DNA from: CAVQFO01 sp963711725
Lineage (GTDB): Bacteria > Pseudomonadota > Gammaproteobacteria > Nitrococcales > Aquisalimonadaceae
Length of the DNA stretch: 64,000 nucleotides
NCBI GenBank assembly: GCA_963711725.1
Contig: CAVQFO010000032.1
Coordinates: forward strand, 35,223-99,222
Reading direction: 5' to 3'
Part shown: piece after piece, positions 8,075-15,616 of the stretch
Layout: the number at the start of each line of letters is the position of its first letter
Numbering within the stretch: the stretch's first letter is position 1
Program-made: the position numbers and the translations under genes
Notes under the pieces: model-generated
What the model was told of the DNA's origin: nothing
The model's database searches: none
Seen by the model: the letters and a program-made list of their open reading frames with translations, nothing else

Positions 8075-8377
8075 TTACTGAATCCGGCCCGTGCGGGCAT
8101 CGACTTGGTAGACGCGAACCCGGCCTTTGTCCAGCAGCACGCGGATCAGGTAGACCGTGCGGCCGTCGTCGCCGCGCACGGTCTGCGCGCTCAGAACCCG
8201 GCCGCCCGTTCGCGCCGCCACCAGCCGTGCGGCCTCGTTCTGGCTGATGCCATCGCTCCGCGCGGCCGTGACCAGCGGCTGTGGGGCGCCTGCCGCCCAG
8301 GCGGGCAAACCGGGGCCGGCCAGCAGGCCCAGGAACAGGGTGGCGGCTAGTGCTCTTTCAAGAAGATGTTGACGCAT
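8075..8377 (-). CDS. PepSY-domain periplasmic protein
   Basis: A 100-residue protein with a signal peptide (LAATLFLGLLAGPGLPAWAA, cleavage near residue 29) and one PepSY domain covering most of the mature part (ISQNEAARLVAARTGGRVLSAQ... VYQVDARTGRIQ). PepSY proteins are small periplasmic proteins often co-encoded with PhoP/PhoQ-type or heme/copper sensor pairs, and are thought to modulate peptidases or the sensor. It is the first gene of the operon with the two-component system. Its first codons lie inside a long inverted repeat (8349-8460). Confidence 0.85.
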   Translation of the reverse strand: MRQHLLERALAATLFLGLLAGPGLPAWAAGAPQPLVTAARSDGISQNEAARLVAARTGGRVLSAQTVRGDDGRTVYLIRVLLDKGRVRVYQVDARTGRIQ

Positions 8378-8460
8378 TCAGTGCCCCTGTGATGTTTCGC
8401 GTCTGGCCAGGAACGCTGACAGGCCAACTGAATGCGGCGATCTCTTCTTGAAAGAGCACT
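8349..8460. repeat. 34-bp imperfect inverted repeat spanning the PepSY start codon
   Basis: Arms 8349-8382 and 8427-8460 match in two blocks, 18/18 and 9/9, with a 7-bp mismatch in the middle and a 44-bp loop. In the minus-strand transcript the 5' leader would pair with the ribosome-binding region and codons 1 to about 10 of the PepSY gene. This could be a translational or transcriptional control hairpin, or the remains of a small inverted-repeat element. Confidence 0.7.
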
Positions 8461-8556
8461 GGGAGTGTACGGACCATGATTGTCCTCTTTATTGGGATGG
8501 TGCCATGTTCCCGCACGGCCGGCATGGGATGGATCTCGGCGGCGCATCAGTGCCCC

Positions 8557-9081
8557 TCAATGCGAGACCGGTTCCACCGAAACCCGAACCCGGATGCGGG
8601 CGCCGGGGGCGTGGTCCATGCGGGTCGTGTAGTTCCGCCCATGATAACGGTAATGGACGCGATAGCCGACGGTGCGTTGCTCCGTGCGGTACTCCGTTTC
8701 GGTGCGGCAACGGTCTTCGTAGGAGGTGTAGGTGTCGTTGCCGTGCCGGCCCAGGGTCTGCCCGATCCCGGCGCCGGCGATGGTGCCGCCGATGATCGCG
8801 GCCTTGCGGCCGTCGCCCCGGCCGAACCGGGAGCCCACCACGCCGCCGATGATGCCCCCGATGATGGCGCCTGCCGGCGAGGGGCGTTCGACGCGGTGCT
8901 CCACGGGTTGGCTCCAGCATTCCTCGTGGGGGGTGGCCACTTCGTAGGTTTCGACGATGGGGGTGACCCGCGTCACCCGGGCGTAGTCGTAATCGGGTTC
9001 ATAAGCCTGTGCGGCGGACGCGAACGCGAAGGTCGTGCTCAACGCGATGATCATCAGGGTTTTGGTCTTGCGGCCGTTCAT
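8557..9081 (-). CDS. Glycine-zipper 2TM-domain protein (periplasmic/outer membrane associated)
   Basis: A 174-residue protein starting at ATG 9081 with AGGAG upstream; an upstream extension to 9159 lacks a signal sequence context and is rejected. The signal peptide ends near ASAAQA. Two glycine-zipper segments follow (AGAIIGGIIGGVVGSRFG and AAIIGGTIAGAGIGQTLG), as in the SlyB/Rick_17kDa/YmgG group. The C-terminal part has two Cys and many Tyr/Arg. The family is linked to envelope integrity and stress; SlyB is PhoP-regulated in enterics, which fits its place beside a PhoP-like system. That link is inference. Confidence 0.8.
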   Translation of the reverse strand: MNGRKTKTLMIIALSTTFAFASAAQAYEPDYDYARVTRVTPIVETYEVATPHEECWSQPVEHRVERPSPAGAIIGGIIGGVVGSRFGRGDGRKAAIIGGTIAGAGIGQTLGRHGNDTYTSYEDRCRTETEYRTEQRTVGYRVHYRYHGRNYTTRMDHAPGARIRVRVSVEPVSH

Positions 9082-9287
9082 GGCGATCTCCTGTGGAAAT
9101 GGTTCTGCCGTTTGTTGGAGATCAGCGTAGCGACGGTTGCCTGAACGGCCGCTGAACACGCGGGCGGTACCGGCTGGCGGAATATCAGCGTTTTCTAAAC
9201 AACTCTTCTTCGGCTTGTCGGTGCGGCGGGGTATAGTGGTCGACGTGGCCGTTCGACAGGCCGCTCACGGGCCAAAAACGGTTGTTC

Positions 9288-10358
9288 ATGCAGAAAAAAC
9301 ATCCTCCCGCTCTGGATCCTCAGCAAAGCCATCGAAGGGCGGTGCTCGGCGCGCTGCTGGTGGCCACCGCTCTCGGTGGTCTGTTGTTCTTCGTCATCAA
9401 TATGCACCGTGGGCAGACGATGCTGGCCTTGGTCGAAATCGGCATGGGGGGTTACGCGACCGCCATCTTCGCGGTGATTCAGCGGACCGCCTACCTGAAG
9501 CGTTGGACGCTGCTCTTTCTGGTGCCGTTCTTCACGGTGATGATGCTGGCGCTGGCAACGCCCGGTGTGTCGACGACCATTTTCGTGTGGGTCCTGCTGA
9601 TCCCGATCCTGTCTCATCTGCTGCTGGGCCGCCGGCTCGGGTTCTGGATGTCGCTGGCCTACCTGGGTGCCGCAGCCTTGATCTACGTGCTCAAGAACCT
9701 GGGGCACCCGGAGTACCTGAGTCCTGTTTCCGTGGCCAACATTACGGCGTCTTCCCTGGTGATTCTGGCCTTGTCCCATGTTTACGAATTGAGCCGGGAG
9801 CGGGCCGAGCGGCGATTGATGGATCTGGCTTCCACCGATGCACTCACCGGCCTGGCCAATCGGACGAAGTTCGGCGAATTCTTCGCACGGGAGTGCAAGC
9901 GCGCCCAGCGCGGCAAGCGGCCGCTGTCGCTGGTGCTCATCGACATGGATCACTTCAAGCAGGTCAACGACCGCTTCGGCCACGATACCGGCGATGCCGC
10001 TCTTCGCTTCACCGCGAGGATTCTGGGTGATCGGCTGCGGAGCACGGATCTGCCGTGCCGATTCGGCGGGGAGGAGTTCGCCGTGCTGCTGCCCGACACG
10101 ACCTTGGCCCACGCCGAGCGTGTTGCCGAGGCGCTGCGCGCCGGGGTGGCCGATACGCCGTTCCGGTTCAAGGGGCAGGAGGTGCCGCTGACACTGAGTG
10201 CCGGGGTTGGCCAGCTGGGGACCGACGGCGACACCCTGGAGCAGCTGTATGCCGCGGTGGACGCCAAGCTCTATGCCTGCAAGGCCCGTGGCCGCAACTG
10301 CGTGGTCTCCGAATCCCAAGGTCCGATAACGAAGGGGCGGGCCGACTCCGCGGCTTGA
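9288..10358 (+). CDS. Membrane-bound diguanylate cyclase (GGDEF domain)
   Basis: A 356-residue protein. The N-terminal 170 residues hold about five or six TM helices with no recognised sensory domain. A GGDEF domain follows, starting at LMDLASTDALTGLANRTKFG, with the catalytic signature RFGGEEF (G260-F264), so cyclic-di-GMP synthesis from GTP is expected. No EAL domain is present. ATG 9288 is taken as start; a TTG two codons earlier is possible. The gene stands alone, transcribed away from the glycine-zipper gene. Confidence 0.9.
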   Translation: MQKKHPPALDPQQSHRRAVLGALLVATALGGLLFFVINMHRGQTMLALVEIGMGGYATAIFAVIQRTAYLKRWTLLFLVPFFTVMMLALATPGVSTTIFVWVLLIPILSHLLLGRRLGFWMSLAYLGAAALIYVLKNLGHPEYLSPVSVANITASSLVILALSHVYELSRERAERRLMDLASTDALTGLANRTKFGEFFARECKRAQRGKRPLSLVLIDMDHFKQVNDRFGHDTGDAALRFTARILGDRLRSTDLPCRFGGEEFAVLLPDTTLAHAERVAEALRAGVADTPFRFKGQEVPLTLSAGVGQLGTDGDTLEQLYAAVDAKLYACKARGRNCVVSESQGPITKGRADSAA

Positions 10359-10703
10359 TTGATCGCTTTCTCCACCGGGCCCGGCCGGGGTCTCGGTGAT
10401 TCCCCGACGCTCGCGCGAGTGCTTGGCCGATTCTGTTGCCATGGAGCGACAGGAATGTGCGCTGGGTTGCAGTCGGGCCGCTTCTCTACGTGGTACATCT
10501 CTCCCTGGCGGGTGATGCAACGCGCCGTTTCGGGCCGCCGCATTCGCGGCAATCCGGTGCGATTCGATGCCTTGTCCGTGTGATGTGATCCGAGTAAGTC
10601 AATTTGCCGGGCCGAGGATGGCGAGTACCCCCTTCTCTTGGTCGGGCCGTGGGCAGCAACCGCGCGTTTCTCCAAGGGACATAGCGACAACGGGGATACC
10701 GTC
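10359..10703. other. Intergenic region, no gene recognised
   Basis: This 345-bp gap between the diguanylate cyclase and the GMC fusion gene contains a GC-rich inverted segment near 10380-10395 and no ORF with convincing coding character. A promoter for the next operon is expected here, but I see no clear consensus. Confidence 0.5.
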
Positions 10704-13700
10704 ATGACCCGCCTTTCCGCCCCCATCGAATCCATGAAAGGCCACTACACGGCCGTGGTCGTCGGCTCCGGCTACGGTGCCGGCGTTGCCGCCTCGCGCA
10801 TCGCTCGCGCGGGGCAAAGCGTCTGCCTGCTGGAGCGCGGCCGCGAGATCCGTCCCGGCGAATACCCCAATACCGAACTCTCCGGTGCCACCGAGATCCA
10901 GGTGAACACGCCCGAGGGCCACCTGGGTTCGCGCCTGGGCATGGTGGAGATTCACGTCAACAAGGGCCAGAACGTGCTGGTGGGCTGCGGTCTGGGCGGG
11001 ACTTCCCTGATCAATGCCAACGTCGCCCTGGAGCCGGTCAAGGGCGTGTGGGGCGACCCTCGCTGGCCCCAGGCGCTGATCCAGGACCTGGATGGCGCCG
11101 TGGCGGACGGCTACCACCGCGCCCGGGAAATGCTCAAGCCCCAGCCCTATCCCCAGGACGCGCCGCGATTGGCGAAGCTCGATGCCCTGGAGGCCTCGGC
11201 CACGGCGCTGGGGTGGCAGGATCAGTTCTACCGCCCGCCCATCAACGTGACCTTCGAGGATGGGGTCAACCACGTGGGTGTGGAACAGGCGGCTTGCGTC
11301 GGCTGCGGCGATTGCTGCTCGGGCTGCAACTACGGCGCCAAGAACACCACCTTGATGAACTACCTGCCGGACGCCTGGAATCACGGTGCCGACATTTTCA
11401 CGGAAGTGCGCGTGAGCCACGTCAGCCGCGGTGACGGCGTCTGGAACGTGCACTACCAGTTGCAGGGCCTGGATCGGGACAAGTTCGACGCGCCGGAGCT
11501 GATCGTGACCGCCGACGTGGTGGTGCTGGGCGCCGGAACGGTGGGCTCCACCGAAATCCTGCTGCGGTCCAAGGCCAAGGGCCTGCCGCTTTCCGACAAC
11601 GTGGGCCATCACTTCTCGGGCAACGGCGATGTGCTGGGCTTCGGCTACAACTGCGACGAGCCCATGAACGGCATCGGTTTCGGCGACCGCAAACCCGACG
11701 AAATGGAGACGGTGGGCCCGTGCATCACGGGCATCATCGACCACCGCGCCACCGACCCGGTCAGCGAGGGCTTCGTGATCGAGGAAGGTTCCATTCCCGG
11801 CGCCGTGGGCGCGGCCATGCCCATCGCCATGGCCACGGCCGCGGGCCTCATCGGCGAGGACACCGACACCGGCCTCTGGGACCGCATCAAGGAAGGCGGC
11901 CGGGCCGTGGAGAGCATCGTGCGCGGGCCCTACCACGGCGCCGTGCACAATACCCAGACCTATCTGGTGATGTGCCACGACGGCGCCCACGGCACCGCCC
12001 GGCTGGAACACGACCGCATCCGGGTGGACTGGCCGGATGTGGGCAGCGAACCCATTTTCGACACCGTCAATAACACCCTGGCGGAAGCCACCGAACCCCT
12101 GGGCGGGACATTCCTGAAGAACCCCATCTGGACCAAGTGGCTGGACGAATCCCTGATCTCCGTGCACCCGCTGGGCGGTTGCGGCATGGGCGAGGATGCC
12201 GGCAGCGGCGTGGTGAACGACCGGGGGCAGGTGTTTTCCGGGGCCTCCGGCGACGCCGTCCATGAGGGTTTGTACGTGGCCGACGGTGCCGTCATGCCCA
12301 TGTCACTGGGCGTCAATCCCCTGCTCACCATCTCCGCGCTGGCCGAGCGCTCCATGGCCTATCTGGCCCGGGCGCGGGGCTGGACCATCGACTACACGCT
12401 GCCGTCCAAGCCGCGCGAGCCGGAGGCACCCAAGGCCATGGGCCTGCGCTTCACGGAGACCATGCGCGGGTATGCCTCGACCGAGGTGTTGGACGACTAC
12501 GAGGCTGCCGCCGAGGCGGGCAAGACGGCTGATAGCGCCATGGAGTTCACGCTCACGATCATCTCCGATGACGTGAAGGCGCTTATCGACCAGTCCCAGC
12601 ATCAGGCGGGCATGGTCGGCACGGTGTCCTGCGCGGCGTTGTCCAGGGCGCCCATGACGGTGAGCCAGGGGCGTTTCAATCTGTTCGTCAAACGTGAGCA
12701 GGCGGTGGAAAGCCGCTTCATGACCTACAACATGCGGCTCGCCACGGAGGAAGGCCGGGATCTTTACTTCAGCGGTTACAAGCGGGTCGATACCAGCTCG
12801 GTGCTGGAGGCCTGGCCGCAGACCACCACGCTGTACATCACCGTGCACGAGGGCGGCGACGATTCGGGGCCGGTGGTGGCCAAAGGCATTCTGCACATCA
12901 AGCCGACGGACTTCCTCAAGCAGATGACCACCATGACGGTCACCAACGCCCCCAGCGAGACCGCCAAGCTCAAGGCCCTGGCCGAGTTCGGCGAATTCTT
13001 CGCCGGGGTGATGTGGAAGGCCTACGGTGGGGTGTTCTCGGAACAGGCCTACTTTGATCCGGACGCGCCGCCGCGCAAGCGCCGGCCGCTGCGGCTGGGG
13101 GCGCCGGAAGTCCATCCTTTCGCCACCGGGGACGGGGTGAACCTCCTGCTGACCCGCTACCGGGGCGGACCCAAGGGTCCGGTGATGCTGGTGCACGGGT
13201 GCGCCACCTCCAGCGAGATGTTCACCACCGATCTGGTGGACACGAATCTGGTGGAATACCTCTACGCCCACGGCTACGACGTCTGGCTGCTGGACTACCG
13301 GATGTCCATCAAACTGCCGGCCTGCGAGCAGCGTTCCGACTGCGACCAGGTGGCCCGTTACGACATCCCCGCCGCGGTCAAGCTGATCCGCCGGCTCTCC
13401 GGCGCCGAGAGCATTCAGGCGATGGTCCACTGCTACGGCAGCATCTGCTTCTTCATGTCCATGCTGCAGGGCTTGGAGGGCGTGCGCTCGGTGGTGGCAT
13501 CCCAGGTCGCCCTGCACTACGAAGTGCCGGCCTGGATGGCGGCCAAGGCCCATATGCACCTGCCCCATCTGTTGGACTTGCTCGGTGTGGACAGCCTTAC
13601 CTCGTATACCGACAGCCACGCGGACTGGAAAGACAGGCTCTGGAACGATCTGCTGAAACTCCCGCCCGCCCAGGGCGAGGACAACGACAGCCGCAGCCCC

Positions 13701-14144
13701 GTGGACCATCGCCTGCGGTTCCTCTACGGCGGCGTCTATCAGCGCGACAACCTGTCGGGGCCGCTGTTCCGGGGGCTCCACGAGATCTTCGGCGTGGCCA
13801 ATATCGGCTCCTTCGAACATCTCACGGAGCTGGTACGGGTGGGCCACGCCATCTTCCACGACGGCGCCGAGATCTACATGCCGCACCTGGATCGCCTGCG
13901 CCTGCCGATCCGATTCGTTCACGGCGCGTTGAACGGATGCTGGCTGCCCGAAAGCACCAAGCTCAGCTACGACCTGCTGTGCCAGACCAACGGCGATGAC
14001 CTCTACGACCGCAAGCTGGTGGACGGCTATGGCCATGCCGACTGCATGTTCGGCAAGAACGCCTACCGGGATGTCTATCCGCTGATCGTGGAACACCTGG
14101 AGGAAACCGCCCATCCGGGCGGACAGGCAGAGGGGGCGGCCTGA
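10704..14144 (+). CDS. GMC oxidoreductase (cholesterol-oxidase-like) fused to alpha/beta hydrolase
   Basis: A 1146-residue fusion. Residues 1-565 form an FAD-dependent GMC oxidoreductase: dinucleotide motif VVVGSGYGAG (residues 18-27), GCGLGGTSLINANV, a four-or-more cysteine cluster CVGCGDCCSGC near 198-209, and the active-site HPLGGCGMG with H488. Residues about 590-770 are a linker domain of beta-rich character. Residues about 800-1130 form an alpha/beta hydrolase with oxyanion-loop VMLVHGCATS; its nucleophile elbow reads VHCYGS, placing Cys910 where Ser is usual. Likely substrates are bulky lipids or sterol-like alcohols and esters; this is inference. There is no signal peptide. ATG 10704 is the first ATG in frame. 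The stop overlaps the next start (TGATG). Confidence 0.85.
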   Translation: MTRLSAPIESMKGHYTAVVVGSGYGAGVAASRIARAGQSVCLLERGREIRPGEYPNTELSGATEIQVNTPEGHLGSRLGMVEIHVNKGQNVLVGCGLGGTSLINANVALEPVKGVWGDPRWPQALIQDLDGAVADGYHRAREMLKPQPYPQDAPRLAKLDALEASATALGWQDQFYRPPINVTFEDGVNHVGVEQAACVGCGDCCSGCNYGAKNTTLMNYLPDAWNHGADIFTEVRVSHVSRGDGVWNVHYQLQGLDRDKFDAPELIVTADVVVLGAGTVGSTEILLRSKAKGLPLSDNVGHHFSGNGDVLGFGYNCDEPMNGIGFGDRKPDEMETVGPCITGIIDHRATDPVSEGFVIEEGSIPGAVGAAMPIAMATAAGLIGEDTDTGLWDRIKEGGRAVESIVRGPYHGAVHNTQTYLVMCHDGAHGTARLEHDRIRVDWPDVGSEPIFDTVNNTLAEATEPLGGTFLKNPIWTKWLDESLISVHPLGGCGMGEDAGSGVVNDRGQVFSGASGDAVHEGLYVADGAVMPMSLGVNPLLTISALAERSMAYLARARGWTIDYTLPSKPREPEAPKAMGLRFTETMRGYASTEVLDDYEAAAEAGKTADSAMEFTLTIISDDVKALIDQSQHQAGMVGTVSCAALSRAPMTVSQGRFNLFVKREQAVESRFMTYNMRLATEEGRDLYFSGYKRVDTSSVLEAWPQTTTLYITVHEGGDDSGPVVAKGILHIKPTDFLKQMTTMTVTNAPSETAKLKALAEFGEFFAGVMWKAYGGVFSEQAYFDPDAPPRKRRPLRLGAPEVHPFATGDGVNLLLTRYRGGPKGPVMLVHGCATSSEMFTTDLVDTNLVEYLYAHGYDVWLLDYRMSIKLPACEQRSDCDQVARYDIPAAVKLIRRLSGAESIQAMVHCYGSICFFMSMLQGLEGVRSVVASQVALHYEVPAWMAAKAHMHLPHLLDLLGVDSLTSYTDSHADWKDRLWNDLLKLPPAQGEDNDSRSPVDHRLRFLYGGVYQRDNLSGPLFRGLHEIFGVANIGSFEHLTELVRVGHAIFHDGAEIYMPHLDRLRLPIRFVHGALNGCWLPESTKLSYDLLCQTNGDDLYDRKLVDGYGHADCMFGKNAYRDVYPLIVEHLEETAHPGGQAEGAA

Positions 14145-15544
14145 TGCATTTCCTCAGCCTGCACAACGACAAACTGTCCCTGCTTCAGTCCGCGGCCACG
14201 GACATCGCCCGGGTCAAGGACAAGCCCGAGCCGAACGACAACGAGAACGCTGAAGATTCCGGAATGCCGGATATGTCTCATCCCATTGTTCGTGCCTTCA
14301 GCCGGGTGTGCGAATTCCATCAGCGGGGTGAGGCGGTGCCCGACGCCCCTCCCGAAGACGACCGGATCGCCACCGGCAACCGGATCGAGCTGGTGTGGAT
14401 GTGTGCGAAGCTCTATGCCGAGTATTTTCTGGCACGCCTGGAGGGTGACGACGCCAAGGCCATGTCGCTGCGGGAGGAGTTGCGCTACAACGTCTGCGAC
14501 CCGGACTGGTTGTCCGTGGTGGAGCGCTATTTGAACTATTTCGGCTCCGACGGCAAGAAGGCGGCGATTCCCTATGTCCGTCATCGGTCTCTGGACGACT
14601 TCGTGATGCCGATTCTCGCGCCGGACGCCCGGATTGCCATTATCTCCGACTGGGGCACCGGTACCCGCGAGGCCGTGAACCTGCTCAGGGAGGTCAAGAC
14701 CCGGCAACCGGACGTGCTGATACATCTGGGCGATATCTACTACGCCGGCACCGGTGACGAGTGCAACAAGAAATTCCGAGCCGTGGTCGATCGTGTTTTC
14801 GAACGCGGCGACCGCCCCATACCGGTCTACACCCTCAGCGGTAACCACGACATGTACTCCGGCGGCACGGGCTACTACGACATGATCAAGGCCTTGAACG
14901 CCGATCCGGCGCACCGCCAGGAGGCCAGCTATTTCGCGCTGCGCACTGTCGACGGGGCCTGGCAGTTCCAGGCGATGGATACCGGCCTCAACGACCACGA
15001 CCCCTTCGCGGTTGCCGACAGCCAGACCTTTCTCGAGCCGGCGGAAGTCGAGTGGCACTTGCACCAGATGCGCCAGGCCCGGGCGCGCAACGGCCGGGTG
15101 GTTCTTCTGTCGCATCATCAGCTGTTCTCGCGGTTCTGCACCATCGGCAGGATCGACCAGAAGCCCCCCGCCATGCATATCGTCAACTCCAACCTGCTGG
15201 AGACTTATCGACGGTTGGCCCACGAGGGCGACGTGGCGGCATGGTATTGGGGCCACGAGCACCTGCTGGGCCTGTATGATTCCTATCTGGGCCTGGACAA
15301 GGGCCGCTGTGTGGGTTGCGGCGCTGTGCCGGTGTTCCGCGAGGCGCAGCCGTATGCCGTCGTCGAGGGCGTGCCCGAGTTTCCGGGTCTGGTGGACGGT
15401 GCCGACGGCCAGCCGGTGATGTTGGGCGAAGACGGCGCCCTCTATCGCCACGGTTATGCCATCATTGAGTTGGAGGGGTCGACGGCCACGGCCCGTTACT
15501 ATGAGGAAGGCCGGGACTGTCCGCTTTACGAGGAGCAGCTTTAG
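14144..15544 (+). CDS. Calcineurin-type metallophosphoesterase
   Basis: A 466-residue protein whose ATG overlaps the stop of the GMC fusion by one base, indicating translational coupling. The metal-binding blocks are in canonical order: SDWGTG (D-x-H position altered to DWG), HLGDIYYAG, SGNHDMY, LLSHHQLF and WGHEHLL. Residues 1-150 form an extra helical N-terminal domain. The family hydrolyses phosphomonoesters or diesters with a dinuclear metal centre; the substrate is unknown. No signal peptide is seen, so a cytosolic location is likely. The tight pairing with the oxidoreductase/hydrolase suggests action in the same pathway. Confidence 0.85.
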   Translation: MHFLSLHNDKLSLLQSAATDIARVKDKPEPNDNENAEDSGMPDMSHPIVRAFSRVCEFHQRGEAVPDAPPEDDRIATGNRIELVWMCAKLYAEYFLARLEGDDAKAMSLREELRYNVCDPDWLSVVERYLNYFGSDGKKAAIPYVRHRSLDDFVMPILAPDARIAIISDWGTGTREAVNLLREVKTRQPDVLIHLGDIYYAGTGDECNKKFRAVVDRVFERGDRPIPVYTLSGNHDMYSGGTGYYDMIKALNADPAHRQEASYFALRTVDGAWQFQAMDTGLNDHDPFAVADSQTFLEPAEVEWHLHQMRQARARNGRVVLLSHHQLFSRFCTIGRIDQKPPAMHIVNSNLLETYRRLAHEGDVAAWYWGHEHLLGLYDSYLGLDKGRCVGCGAVPVFREAQPYAVVEGVPEFPGLVDGADGQPVMLGEDGALYRHGYAIIELEGSTATARYYEEGRDCPLYEEQL

Positions 15545-15616
15545 ACCGCACTCCGGTGCGCGGTGCCCGGCGCGTTCGGGCAGCGCCCGGCAGGCGGAAA
15601 CGACAGGGATCAAACG

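Noticed and set aside
12303..14114. 603-codon minus-strand frame opposite the GMC fusion
   Set aside because: Shadow of a strongly supported gene; composition is antisense-like, with no domain.
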